The notes under the pieces: model-generated
What the model saw: only the letters and a program-made list of their open reading frames with translations
The model's database searches: none
What the model was told of the DNA's origin: nothing
Origin: Diploptera punctata
Lineage: Eukaryota > Arthropoda > Insecta > Blattodea > Blaberidae
DNA: 64,000 nt
NCBI GenBank assembly: GCA_030220185.1
Contig: JASPKZ010007250.1
Coordinates: 1,339,001-1,403,000, forward strand
Reading direction: 5' to 3'
In this document: positions 43,390 through 64,000 of the stretch, one piece after another
Layout of the letters: the number at the start of each line of letters is the position of its first letter
Position numbering within the stretch: the first letter of the stretch is position 1
Translations under genes and position numbers: made by a program

Positions 43390-44400
43390 TTTGACTCACC
43401 TCATATTGGAATCAAATGGTACGGATGGCACGGAGGTCAGTCTGCAGGAGAGGAGACCATTGGACGTCAGTTGTGAACATGAACAGCATTGAGAATGTCA
43501 CAAACAGAGTGACAAAATCCGGATCGCGAGGGAGTTAAGAAGTATGAGGTGAGTCAAGAAACAACTGAACTAAAAAAAAAATTGCCTTAGTTTAAATTCT
43601 GTGTTTTTCTTACCATGCATGTGCAGATATTGCAGATTTTTCCATTTTTAACATTTCTAAGTAAGTTAATCGGTCAGCCAGCAGAGAGAGATTAATTTAA
43701 TTATATGATACATGTCCAATGTTAAGCTGAAAATATATAATATTATTATTCTACCAGTTATATTATATGGGTGCGAAACATGGACTCTTACTTTAAGGGA
43801 GGAAAGGAGATTACGAGTATTTGAGAATAAAGTTCTTAGGAAAATTTTTGGACCAAAGAGAGATGAACAGACAGGTGAATGGAGAAGACTACATAACAAT
43901 GAACTACATGGTCTGTATAGGAAGCCAGATATAATAAGAACAGTTAAGTCTCGTAGACTGCGATGGGCAGGACATGTTGCACGTATGGGGAATGAAAGAC
44001 GTGCATGGAAGCTTCTTGTAGGAAAGCCAGAGGGAAAACGCCCAGTTGGTAGACCAAGAATGAGGTGGGAGAACAACATTAACTATGATTTGAGGGAAGT
44101 AGATTATACAGGGAATGATTGGAAAGCATTAGCTCAGGATAGGGACATATGGAGAGCTTATGTCCGCACGGCCATGAACCTACGGGTTCGATAGTGCCAG
44201 TGAGTAAGTAAGTAAGTATATGATACATACTGAGGAAGGACAACCGTAAGGCAACAGTTGCAATGCATTGAGAATGTCGCACAGAAGCGACGAAACTGGT
44301 CTGCATAAAAACCAAGAAGTTTGAGGTGAGTCAAAATATAGAACTCATTAATAATTAAAAGAAAACTCATAGTGTTATTTCCTACATATATTTAATTAAT
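43390..44400. mobile_element. PLE tails split by a LINE
   Basis: PLE boxes occur at 43400 (ACTCACCTCATATTGG), 43545 (TATGAGGTGAGTC) and 44325 (GAGGTGAGTC), with terminus CTCATAGTGTTATTTCCTAC near 44367-44386. A hammerhead-like motif at 44263-44306 has stem I ATGCA/TGCAT, stem II GTCGC/GCGAC, GAAAC and GTC, but core TTGAGAA. The LINE insert 43714-44217 separates the parts. Confidence 0.65.
43714..44217 (+). mobile_element. 5'-truncated LINE reverse-transcriptase tail
   Basis: 504 bp flanked by ATATGATACAT (43703-43713, 44218-44228). A 160-codon open frame (43712-44194) ends a non-LTR reverse transcriptase: YGCETWTLTLREERRLRVFE, RLRWAGHVARMG, GRPRMRWENN. The tail is (AAGT)n. It is intact and little diverged, so it is relatively young. 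Relatives: 3600-4110, 16150-16650, 49830-50135 and 50650-50780. Confidence 0.85.
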
Positions 44401-44692
44401 ATTAATTCTATTTTTAATCTTTAATTGAATGAAATACTGAAAATTAATACTCTAATAATTAGATTTCTTAAAACTAACATTGAATTTGAAAGTTCAAAAG
44501 TAGAAGAAAAAAATAATTTGAAGTGTGACGATACTGTAGTATTTTTTATTAATAACATTTAAAAATGAGCAGATTTCCCTATTTTTTAACGAAAGATACA
44601 ATTGGTAATACTAATGATAATTTATAATAGTGACAAATGGAACTTATGGATTGGTTGTATCTAATCTTCTCATTCTAAGTTATTTAGTTACA

Positions 44693-45102
44693 TTTATATA
44701 ATAAATTTGGGAATTTTTAACATTATGAGGTTTAATTCATAAGAATTAAATGAATCGTGATTCCTTCTTACCTCATACTTCTATGTTTCTTTTAAACACA
44801 GCACTGCAGTATCAGCAACCATTGTCACCATCCTCAGCTGTTTTCATGACTGTCAATTTTTTCTTTTGCTGGTAATTATCCAAACTGCCATCTGGTGTTC
44901 TTTTGAAGGAATTTTTTCTAAACTGCCATCTGGTGTTCTTTTAAAGGAATCATTTTCTAAACTAATTACTGGCAAAAGAAAAAAATTGACAGTCATGAAA
45001 ACAGCTGAGATGGTGACAATAGTCACTGATACTGCAGTGCTGTGTTTAAAAAAGAACATAGAAGTATGAGGTAAGAAGAAATCACAATTCATTTAATTCT
45101 TA
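44693..45102. mobile_element. PLE foldback, ribozyme-dead subfamily
   Basis: 410 bp flanked by TTATTTAGTTACA (44680-44692, 45103-45115). The arms carry AACATTATGAGG, TTCTTACCTCATACTTC and the complement. The hammerhead-like motif has stem I ACAG/CTGT and 6-bp stem II, but reads GATAC at the GAAAC site and GTG at the cleavage site. The inner arms repeat TGCCATCTGGTGTTCTTTT (coding KRTPDG). Confidence 0.8.
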
Positions 45103-45244
45103 TTATTTAGTTACAGCTGGTGTTTGCATAAGTTTCTAAACAATCATGCTTGATTGTTTTAATGATGGAATTACTAGATAATATGATTATAATAACAATA
45201 TTAAACATTATAATTTAAAATTATGTTCCTTTATGCAGTTTCTG

Positions 45245-45440
45245 CAATTATTAAAATATTGTAGGCCTTTCAGAACCAGTCCCATCCTCTCTAGCTGGAC
45301 GAGCTTATGCTGAGGATGGGACTAGTCCCAAAAGACCTACAATGTTTTATCATTTTCACAGTTGAGGAAACTACATACGAGGTACATAATTTTATAATTT
45401 TTTTTTTGTGCTGTGACTAATACCTCAACAGAATTTTACT
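45245..45440. mobile_element. PLE foldback, second ribozyme family
   Basis: Arms TTGTAGGCCTTTC.. and ..AAAAGACCTACAA around a stem II-like GGGACTAGTCCC. The right arm has the CTGAGGA core with AAAAG in place of GAAAG, and the left arm has the reverse defect. Related to 47048-47690 and 53160-53340. Confidence 0.6.
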
Positions 45441-45705
45441 ATGAAATTTATTAATATTTTTTAGAAGAATTATATCACTTCTTTTCTTCTTATTATTAGA
45501 CCAGTTTTGGGATCTTATTCAGTTCCATCCTTGGTACTCTGACAACCGTTGTTATGTCGTCTTATGTTCTAAGGAGGCAGTTCTTCAAGATGACATAATA
45601 AATATATTAAATTAATGTTGAGAAGTAAACCTTATGAGGTATAATCATTTAAATTCATCGGAGAACATTTTTTTTTAAAATTCACCTCATAAATTTCGTG
45701 CTTTT

Positions 45706-45750
45706 CACAAAACCGCGGTTTCAAGCGTAATCACGCCCATCGTCAGTCAC
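45706..45750 (-). ncRNA. Hammerhead ribozyme candidate, left arm
   Basis: CTGACGA, extra T, stem II GGGCGT/ACGCTT with loop GATT, GAA, stem III AC/GT with loop CGCG, H17=T. Stem I is weak. Confidence 0.62.
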
Positions 45751-45772
45751 AACTCCGACTCACAACTTGGAG

Positions 45773-45820
45773 TTGTGACTGAGGATGGGCATGATTATGC
45801 TTGAAACTGCAGTTTCGTGA
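45773..45820 (+). ncRNA. Hammerhead ribozyme candidate, right arm
   Basis: CTGAGGA at 45779, extra T, stem II GGGCAT/ATGCTT with loop GATT, GAA, AC/GT with loop TGCA, H17=T. The G-C to A-T change in stem II relative to the left arm is compensatory. Confidence 0.65.
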
Positions 45821-45870
45821 AGAGCACAAAATATTATCCGATGAATTTAAATGACATAATAAAGGTTGTG

Positions 45871-45925
45871 AAGTACTGAAGATGGAATTGAATAAGGTCC
45901 TGAAATCAGTCTAATAAGAAGAAGA
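45871..45925 (+). ncRNA. Hammerhead ribozyme candidate in outer foldback
   Basis: CTGAAGA at 45876, extra T, stem II GGAAT/GTCCT (one mismatch), GAA, AT/GT, H17=C. Confidence 0.45.
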
Positions 45926-46215
45926 AAATGAGGTGGTGATATAACTTTTCTTAAATAAATAATACGTAATAGTATTAATTCCTAAAGAATCAGTTATTGG
46001 TATTTATTGTAATAACCTTTATTAAAATTAAATTTGAAATGCTATACAGTGTGAAATTCATACTTTACTAAGACAAAGTAATATTGTTTATTACAGAATT
46101 TACTAGCCTATAGCCTTGGTTTGTTACTAGGTTACTAAACCCAGTCCGTGATGCACAGGGCAGGCATTTTGTTACAATTGTACACACATGGATAATTCTA
46201 GGGAGATGCATTTAA

Positions 46216-46317
46216 TAATAATTAAATGAATCGTGATTTTTTCTTACCTCATACATCTATGTTTCTTTAAACACAGCACTGCAGTATCGGCGACACTTTG
46301 TCGTCATCGTCAGCTGT
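46216..46317 (-). mobile_element. Single-arm PLE end, 102 bp
   Basis: Flanked by GATGCATTTAA (46205-46215, 46318-46328). It holds one arm only, 5'-truncated at stem I of the ribozyme: ACAG-CTGACGA, stem II GACGAC/GTCGCC, then GATAC and GTG. It shows that arms also insert singly. Confidence 0.75.
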
Positions 46318-46489
46318 GATGCATTTAAGTTGCACCATTTGGTGATTAAGTTCTGTCCAGGATCTAGTGTCTCGGGATAAACTGAGACCTTTTCTTAGAG
46401 ATATCTAAGGAGCTGTGTGGGAATCACAGATGACCATGTTGGTCTGAGGAGTGGATGAAGCACCTCCCTCCATGGGATAAATTTGGAGA

Positions 46490-46830
46490 CTCATTTTATA
46501 AATGAGTTGAAGAAAATGTTTTTATATCTCATTTCATAAATTTCTATGTTTTCACGATACCAGATTCAAAGGTTATTTTATCTTTATCTTCAGTAAAACT
46601 CCAACTGTTGAAATTTTGCCGTTAACACCATCTTCTGAACTGCCATCTGGTGCCAATTTTATGAACGGAAAAATTTCAACAGTTGGAATTTGACTGAAGA
46701 TGAAGGTAAAATGACCTTTGAAACTGGTATCATGAAAACACTGAAATTTATGACATGAGAAACAAAAACATTTTCTCCAACTCATTTATAAATTGAAAAA
46801 TACCTCAGTGTTATTTCCCCACTTTTTAAT
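46490..46830. mobile_element. PLE foldback
   Basis: Arms with ATCTCATTTCATAAATTTC and complement, terminus TACCTCAGTGTTATTTCCCC. The right arm has an intact hammerhead core; the left arm has GAATC in place of GAAAC. Confidence 0.72.
46690..46735 (+). ncRNA. Hammerhead ribozyme candidate, intact
   Basis: CTGAAGA at 46694, extra T, stem II GAAGGT/ACCTTT with loop AAAATG, GAA, stem III AC/GT with loop TG, H17=A, stem I TGA/TCA. Confidence 0.68.
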
Positions 46831-47047
46831 TTTGATTAAATTGGAGACTCATCTCCGGAGATACATGGAGAAAGATCTCAATGACTGATAAGATCCTGCA
46901 TAGTACATAAGCAAACAGTACTGGATGTTTCAAGGAGTTGATCCCTCCACTGCACGCCCATTTGCAACAAACTCCCAGTAAAATCACATAATAAATTCTC
47001 AACTTTTATAAGATTCGTGATACGTTCCGTTGAGGTATTATTCAAAA

Positions 47048-47690
47048 TTGAAGTATAAAATTAAAGAATATTCACCTAAAAGGTTCGTCTCCTCAACTTT
47101 ATTAGTTATTTAACTGTAGCACTTTCGGGACTAGTCCCATCATCAAAACTGGTGTTTCACTGAAGATCTGGTAGAGGGAGTTACACGTGTAACCCCCTCT
47201 ACCAGATCTTCAGTGAAACACCAGTTTTGAATCCTGCTGATGATGGGACTAGTCCCAAAAGTGCTACAGTTCCAATTGAGGGTCTTTCCACTTTTCAGCG
47301 GTTGCCCTTTTACCAGCCGGCTGCTGGCCCTTCACATCCACATGTGTCAATCACAGAGAAAGATGATAAACAGCTAGTGTAGGGGTGACATGTGGTTAGC
47401 ATGTCGAGTCCCCCAGCCATTATAGCTGGTTCCTCAGCCTGGAGCCGCTACTTATTGTAGCTACCCAATTGCCTCACGATGCTGGGTGGGCACCGGTCCC
47501 ATACTGGCCGAAATACCACGAGAAAATTTCTTCCCCCATGGAGACTTGAACCAGCACAAGTCCCGTAGCTCTGCGCCAAGGCTTCCTACCTTAACCGCTC
47601 GGCTACGGCGCTACAGTTAAATAACTAATAAAATCGAGGAGACGAACCTTTTAGGTAAACATTCCATAATTTTATACTTCAATTTCATAA
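47048..47690. mobile_element. PLE foldback (second family) split by a SINE
   Basis: Arms with TATTCACCTAAAAGGTTCG and CGAACCTTTTAGGTAAA ends, centre near 47187. The ribozyme-like motifs complement each other: the left arm has TTGATGA with GAAAG, the right arm has CTGATGA with AAAAG. A SINE sits between duplicated GCTACAGTT. Confidence 0.75.
47283..47612 (-). mobile_element. tRNA-derived SINE family 1
   Basis: Minus strand; A box tagccgagcggttaagg and B box ggttcaagtctcc at the head, then a conserved body ending in CACATGTGGATGTGAAGGCC. Flanked by GCTACAGTT. Leu/Ser-like tRNA head. Confidence 0.82.
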
Positions 47691-47787
47691 TAAATTCTAC
47701 CCCAAAAACAATATTACATTAAAACCAACATTACTTATGAGATGGTATTTTTTGTGTGTTAGAAATAACTTGTCTTGGTTATAAGCC

Positions 47788-47866
47788 TTTCTGCTAAATA
47801 TTGGAGTGCAAGAGAGCGAATGATTTCATTATCAAGTGCTCAACATTAGATACCAACCAACCATAT
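47788..47866 (+). mobile_element. Very short LINE 3' end
   Basis: 79 bases matching the extreme 3' end of the 25236-26353 LINE (TTGGAGTGCAAGAGAGCGAA), opposite orientation. Confidence 0.7.
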
Positions 47867-48165
47867 TTACAGCACTGTTAGTAAAGAAGTTGAATTTAAA
47901 TATAAACAGTCCATACATTTTTAGGTGTTAAATACATACTACAAAGACAATTTTATTATTGAATTTATTGACAGTTTTATTAAATAAAGTACATCCATTA
48001 TGTAGTGAATTTTTTTATAAATTTTAAAATAAAAAACTGATATATTATGCTAGTTTTTACAGTAACAATCTTGCATTTGAAAGACCAAATTACTAAATTT
48101 AATTAATAGATACATAAGGTACTAACAACTGTAAATGAGGATAAAAGGAACTAAGGACCATTAAT

Positions 48166-59277
<11,112 letters not shown>

Positions 59278-59338
59278 GATGGAATAGCAACATGCTAAGT
59301 CTCCCTCTATAGGTGGAGAAAGGAAACAATTTTAATAA
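59278..59338. promoter_or_regulatory. Bidirectional PTGES2/VARS2 promoter region
   Basis: Only 61 bases separate the two divergent start codons. The stretch has no clear TATA box in either direction. The transcription start sites must lie here or inside the annotated first exons, so the promoter is shared or overlapping. The spacing is seen in the sequence; the promoter function is inferred. Confidence 0.6.
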
Positions 59339-59510
59339 ATGACGATAAAAATGCGTTATTATGTCATGCTTTATAAGACTGGAAAATTATATTTATGTAA
59401 GAAATGTATTTCATTGGGATGTGTTTCAAAGGGACCGAAAATTCGTCTAATTAATTGGAACGCATGTTTTTCTATACGATATGCTTCCACTAAAAGTAAG
59501 AATAATAAAG
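59339..59510 (+). CDS. VARS2: VARS2 exon 1 (targeting leader)
   Basis: Encodes a Lys/Arg-rich, acid-poor leader ending [12 protein letters not shown] before donor gtgagt. One base of a codon is left, which combines with exon 2 to give Asp. Confidence 0.75.
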
Positions 59511-62500
59511 GTGAGTGGAGATCCTTTCTAACCTCACTCTTAAATAAATTAGATTTTTTTTTCTATAAATTAGAAAGTTAACATGATTATGCGTTGTTCA
59601 GCTTCGTAAATCGATATATCGGCTTGACTTTAGAATATATACATATATATTGTTCAATGACAACCCTTGGAGGTCTCGTGCTGTAGTCAAGCTGCAGAGC
59701 TATCGGTTATAGATAATCCTTGTAAGGGTCTTGCGCTAGTTCCAGTCACCTTGGGGAAATTTCGGTCAATATGAGACCTGTGCTGTCTCATCATCGTGAG
59801 GAATTTGGGTAGCTACAATAAGTAGCGGCTTTAGGTTGACAAAACAGGCTGTAATGGCTGGGGGACCCGATATACTGACCACATGTCTCAACTATACCGC
59901 TGGATTATTATCCACATCTGCGATTTAACATGTGAATATGTTGACAATATCCTTGGTTAAGCCAAGGACCTAGCTAGACCTGTTGTGCCAAGAAGTTAAA
60001 ATTTACCCTTGAAATTAGTGCATTGCTGATCATATAACTTTGCACACCTGTAAGACAAATGTCAGAAGATTTTAATTCATAAATGATCCCTAAACACCAT
60101 CTGTCATACATAAGTGAATGGCGTGTATTGTCTTAAATGTTGTGTTGTATTGCAGATGATTCTGCTTTGAGTTAATCACTCATCCAGAAAGACCCACATA
60201 TCCTTGCATAGTGAAAAAAAGAATGTATGTGATCCAAAGTTTGAAATCTGTTCCCCACAAGTCTTCTTCCTTTAAAGCCCAAGAGGAATGGGGCACATAA
60301 AAATACACACAAAGAAGAGCTTAAACTAGCAAAATGAAAGAAAGTCATATAGTGATATTTACTTATTTTGATCATTACACTGTAGTCTCGAGGTAGCATG
60401 CTGCCTTGTCACGCAGCGGGCCCGGGTTCGATTCCCAGTCAGGACAGGCTCCTGAGTGAGGTTTTTTTGGGGTTTTTCCTCACCTGTAAGACAGATGCCA
60501 GGAAGCTTAGGGCCCAACGGTCCCCGAAAATCATCCGGCCATCGTCACCATCCTTATAATTATCATCATCATCATCCCTCACCGGTGATAAAAGCAACAG
60601 GAAGCTACCATACCTATAATTCCTTAGTAAAGCTGCAAAGCATAGCATGAAAATGCTGTGATTGCAGTGAAAGACCTGCCCTTGGGCAGAATTACTATAG
60701 AATAGAATAGGGGAAATCTTGGTGATTGTAGCTCAGATGGGCACTAACCATAATTTATTTATTTATTTATAAACAGGTTTACAATGTAATAAAACATCTT
60801 CCTGTGCCCAAAGCTTTTTTAAATTTTAATCTTCTTTTTCCATTCTTCTCTATCTTCCCATTCCAATTCTTCCAGATCTAGCTCCCTCATACCTTTTCAT
60901 CCATTTAAATCTAGGTCGACCTCTCTTTCCTTTCCCAGATGGAATCCATTCCAAAGCTTGTCTGGGTAATCTCGTCTCTGGCATTCTATGTACACGATCA
61001 TACCATTCTAGTTGTCTGTATCTCACAAAATCTAATATTGAATTTCTTTATTTTGTTGTCTATTGATTGTATTTCTAACCATAATAATAATTAAAAATCA
61101 CAGTTAAGAATTGTCATAAAATGTGATTAGCAAACTGAAGAATTTTTTTTTGTCCTATGCCACCAGGTTGTCTTTTATGACTTTTTGGCATTCTCCTGTG
61201 GCATTGGTGGAACTCTAATCCATTTCTTAAGTTGGGGCATCTGGAAGACGGAGTTACATTACCCCAATGACATGGTGGGTGATAAATAATAATGCAGTAC
61301 TAGGAGAGTTTTTAACCTAAATTCCAGACCACGGGCAACCATAGGAATTATTGCCTTTAAGGAAAAATTCCTTTGTTCTGACCAGTAATAGAACCAATGA
61401 CCTCATGAACTGTAGACAGAAACATGTGGCTGGTCACCTGAAGAATATAAATATCCAGTTTTTTTGTCAGGAGAAAGTATACAAAATTTAAAAAAAAATA
61501 GTTGGAAGTTAAGATAGAAATAAACTAAAAGATGTGATTCCTGGCCCTTAGCCTACCAGTCGGATGCTGACCTCACATCCACATGTGTCAATCACAGAGA
61601 TAGGTGATCATCCAGCCAGTGTAAGGGTGACATATGGTCAGCATGTCGAGTCCCCCAGCTATTATAGCTGGTTTTTCTCAACCTGGAGCCGCTACTTATT
61701 GTAGCTACCCAAATGCCTCGTGATGCTGGGTGGGCATTGGTCCCATACTGGCCCAAATACCATGAGAAAATTTCTTTCCCCATGGAGCCTCGAACCAAAA
61801 GATGTGATATAAACATGTAAAGATAAATGGCAAAGAGAAAAATTTCTGCCTGAATTGGGACGACTTGAACCCCAGACCTTCAGCTTTTGGTGCTGGTGCT
61901 CTACCATTGAGTTATTCAGGCTTCATTTCCATTCAGGCACAAACTTCTCTCTTTATTTCTATATTTATCCTTCTTACCCCAGAGTAGTGAAATATTCACA
62001 GTACAAGATTAAATACCTCACCTCATATCCAATCCTCTAAGTAGACCGTGGTTTCAAACTCTAGGGAGCTTCATCTTCAATATTTTCTTGTTGACTGAAA
62101 GTACTGAACATGAAGCCGCCAAGGCTTTGAAACTGCAGTCTAATTAGAAGACTGGATATGAGGTGAGGTATGAAGCATTTTAATTAAATCTTAAATTAAA
62201 CCTCATAGTGATTTTTTCCTATAAAAGTTCAATTCACAATACAGTTGGCTTGTTCCTAAATCAGGAACATTCGAGTTTTGAATTTTAAAATCCATTGATT
62301 GGACTGAATTTTAACCTATGATCTTAAAGTCCACTGAGCTATGCACATAAGCAGTAAAAAGACAGTAAATAGTAATAGTAGTAGTAGTCCTGGTCACTCC
62401 ACTGGAAAACAGAGGGCCTTGATAAAAGCTCGGGTCCCGCACCTTAGCCGAGTGGTTAAGGCAGGAAGCCTTGACGCAGAGCTATGGGACTTGCGCTGAT

Positions 62501-63779
62501 TAGAGTCTCCATGGGGGAAGAAATTTTCTCATGGTATTTCAGCCAGTATGGGACCGGTGCCCACCCAGCATCGTGAGGCATTTGGGTAGCTACAATAAGT
62601 AGTGACTTCAGGTTGAGAAAACCAGCTATAACAGCTGGGGGACTTGACATGCTGACCACATGTCAACCCTACACTGGCTGGATGATCATCTACCTATGTG
62701 ATTGACACATGCGGATGTGAGGCCAGCAGCCAGCTCTCAATCTTTGGGGGCTCCAATCAAATGCCATTTTTGTGATGCTATCATTCTCTCTCCTTAACAT
62801 TTCCATTTTCTAAATTTGATTTCTTTACAAATTTCATTTTGATTTGTTCTTCTCCAATGTTCTTTATTTGTTAAGTAAGACAGTAATGAAAGTCTTTTCT
62901 TTTTCTTCCTTCCAAGTATTAGGCCAAGGCCTGTTACGATTCTATAGAAAATTTTCCCTCCAGCGTTTCATAGGACGGCCCAGTGATCTTCGCCCTCTTG
63001 GTATATAATTATAAACAGCTTTGGGGATCCGAATTGAACTCATTCTTTCAAGATGATGTTTCCAATTTAGTTGGTACTGTTTAATATATTCCAAAATTGG
63101 CATAGTCTTCAATTCCTTTAAGATATCGGTGTTTCTTTTCCGATCCCATCTGGTGTAACCCGCTGTTCTGTGCATGAATCTCATTTCACAAGCCGTTATT
63201 CTGCTTTCATGTTGTCTTTTTAGTGTCCATGCTTCACTACCATAGGTCAACACTGGTCTAGCCAAAGTGTTATATAAACGTAATCTGGTGTTTTTTTGTA
63301 CAAGGGATGGTTTCATAACTTGATTAATAATTCCCAAACTTAAGTATAAAATATATTTGAACATTTAAAACAATAAAAAATTGTACCTTTGATGGCATTC
63401 GTCCTCAACAAATTAAAATTGTTTATAATAATCAGCAGGCCTTTTGGAACTAGTTCCATTTTCAAAGTTGTTCTATAGGGTACTAATTGTGTTTTGTGAG
63501 CATATTGTATAATGGATTGATCTGATTTTTAAAAGTATTAAAATATATTTGATTTTATATTTTTTATTTAGATGAAAGAAATGGTTTTGCTGCAGCATAC
63601 AAACCAACAATTGTTGAAACAAATTGGTATGATTGGTGGGAAAAACAAGGTTACTTTCAGCCAAACCCATCAGCTGCAGGCAGTGTATTCAGCATGGTTC
63701 TGCCTCCACCCAATGTTACAGGCACGTTACATCTAGGTCATGCTTTGACGTGTACCATTCAGGATGTATTGGCTAGATG
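59339..63779 (+). CDS. VARS2: Mitochondrial valyl-tRNA synthetase, first two exons
   Basis: Exon 1 is 59339-59510 and exon 2 is 63572-63779; the gene continues past the window. Exon 1 encodes a basic leader containing [17 protein letters not shown], which looks like a mitochondrial targeting peptide. Exon 2 encodes [20 protein letters not shown] and then [20 protein letters not shown], the start of a class I aminoacyl-tRNA synthetase catalytic core with the HLGH form of the HIGH signature. [15 protein letters not shown] is typical of ValRS. Cytosolic ValRS of animals carries a long GST-like N-terminus, absent here, which favours the mitochondrial enzyme. The start could also be the ATG at 59351. 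Confidence 0.88.
59685..59995 (+). mobile_element. tRNA-derived SINE family 1
   Basis: Diverged plus-strand copy (GAGGAATTTGGGTAGCTACA, GGCTGGGGGACCCGA). Confidence 0.72.
60380..60707 (+). mobile_element. tRNA-derived SINE family 2
   Basis: Same layout, with B box gggttcgattccc, the best preserved of the four copies. Confidence 0.8.
60745..61085 (-). mobile_element. LINE reverse-transcriptase C-terminus
   Basis: The minus strand encodes [40 protein letters not shown]. In the VARS2 intron. Confidence 0.7.
61165..61435 (-). mobile_element. tRNA-derived SINE family 4
   Basis: Minus copy with GGCATCTGGAAGACGGAGTT, in the VARS2 intron. Confidence 0.7.
61535..61800 (-). mobile_element. tRNA-derived SINE family 1, head truncated
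   Basis: Minus-strand copy that matches the body of 62434-62745 and stops at the B box. Confidence 0.78.
61810..61970 (-). mobile_element. tRNA-like element with perfect acceptor stem
   Basis: Cloverleaf at 61848-61921 on the minus strand, with a 7-bp acceptor pairing GCCTGAA/TTCAGGC and A and B boxes present. The flanks AAAGAGAAAAATTT and CTTCTCTCTTTATTT have the same architecture as the other copies. It lies in the VARS2 intron. Confidence 0.6.
61990..62230. mobile_element. PLE foldback in VARS2 intron
   Basis: Arms ACCTCACCTCATATCC and complement, terminus AACCTCATAGTGATTTTTTC. The ribozyme-like motifs keep 6-bp stem II (GAAGCC/GGCTTT on the right), GAAAC and GTC, but the core is CTGAACA (right) or TTGAAGA (left). 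Confidence 0.72.
62434..62745 (+). mobile_element. tRNA-derived SINE family 1, best copy
   Basis: Head with A box tagccgagtggttaagg and a B-box-like gattagagtctcc, then body (ATGGGACCGGTGCCCACCCA) and end (ACACATGCGGATGTGAGGCC). Confidence 0.82.
62890..63364 (-). mobile_element. LINE reverse-transcriptase C-terminus
   Basis: Open frame 62942-63364 encodes [60 protein letters not shown] and [12 protein letters not shown]. It is little degraded. In the VARS2 intron. Confidence 0.78.
63365..63485 (-). mobile_element. PLE end, second family, degraded
   Basis: Contains TGGAACTAGTTCC stem II-like sequence with AAAAGGCCTGCTG and CGTCCTCAACAAATTAAAAT, resembling the 45245-45440 and 53160-53340 ends. 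Confidence 0.45.
63572..63779 (+). CDS. VARS2: VARS2 exon 2 (HIGH motif)
   Basis: Acceptor tttatttag and donor gtaaga. It encodes [19 protein letters not shown] through [20 protein letters not shown] and DVLAR. The HLGH residues bind ATP in class I synthetases. Confidence 0.93.
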
Positions 63780-64000
63780 GTAAGAAGATATATCTATAAT
63801 TTGCATTCTTTGTAATATATCAAATAAAAAAATGAAAAAAAAATTGTAGAAGTATGTGAATAATTACCTAAGAAAAAAAGTGTGTTTATGTTTTTTTAAT
63901 TTAAAAAAACACCTGAAAATTGAATGGGAGATTGAGGTAGAAACAACCTAAAATATGCCATTCCTAGAACAGAATATCAGACTTACAAAAAATCTGTTAC

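Larger units (their letters stand above)
45603..45850. mobile_element. PLE foldback nested in another PLE foldback
   Basis: 248 bp flanked by ATGACATAATAAA (45590-45602, 45851-45863), inserted in the middle of an older foldback whose arms are 45470-45589 and 45864-45965. Both of its arms carry intact hammerhead cores. Confidence 0.82.

Noticed and set aside
43666..44079. 137-codon minus-strand frame
   Set aside because: Antisense of the LINE tail at 43714-44217.

Overview
The window is nuclear DNA from an animal, almost certainly an insect. It is AT-rich, its introns are long (up to about 5 kb), and most of the sequence is interspersed repeats. The three recognisable genes all have insect-like organisation. 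The many tRNA-derived SINEs and Penelope-like elements (PLEs) fit a large-genome hemimetabolous insect, but I cannot name the species.

Genes. (1) A plus-strand gene at about 17.6-41.5 kb encodes a secreted CUB-domain protein in nine coding exons, starting with a signal peptide and a Cys-rich module. Its eighth exon carries an apparent frameshift. (2) A minus-strand gene at 59.3-48.2 kb is a six-exon prostaglandin E synthase 2 (PTGES2) of 404 residues with an intact CPFC glutaredoxin-type motif. (3) A plus-strand gene starts at 59.34 kb and runs off the right edge. It is mitochondrial valyl-tRNA synthetase (VARS2); two exons are visible, one carrying the HLGH signature. PTGES2 and VARS2 are head to head with 61 bp between their start codons, so they probably share a bidirectional promoter. 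The CUB gene and PTGES2 converge across a 6.7 kb repeat-filled spacer. I recognise no host gene in the first 17.5 kb.

Repeats. The main theme is Penelope-like retroelement tails: the C-terminus of the GIY-YIG endonuclease, then a hammerhead-ribozyme-like motif, then a conserved TATGAGGTGAGT box and a CCTCAT(A/R) terminus. Most occur as tail-to-tail palindromes (foldbacks), several nested in one another. Many are flanked by 10-16 bp direct repeats, which shows that they integrated as single units. About fifteen hammerhead candidates keep the core CUGANGA...GAA...H17.

A second foldback-forming family carries a tRNA-like cloverleaf plus an upstream hairpin with compensatory changes. One copy is a 1.48 kb array of four direct and one inverted unit between 12-bp target duplications. 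I consider this the best candidate for an undescribed element. Other repeats include at least five tRNA-derived SINE families, many truncated LINE reverse-transcriptase and RNase H tails, two Harbinger-like MITE families with TTA/TAA duplications, a hAT-like element and Tc1/mariner remnants.
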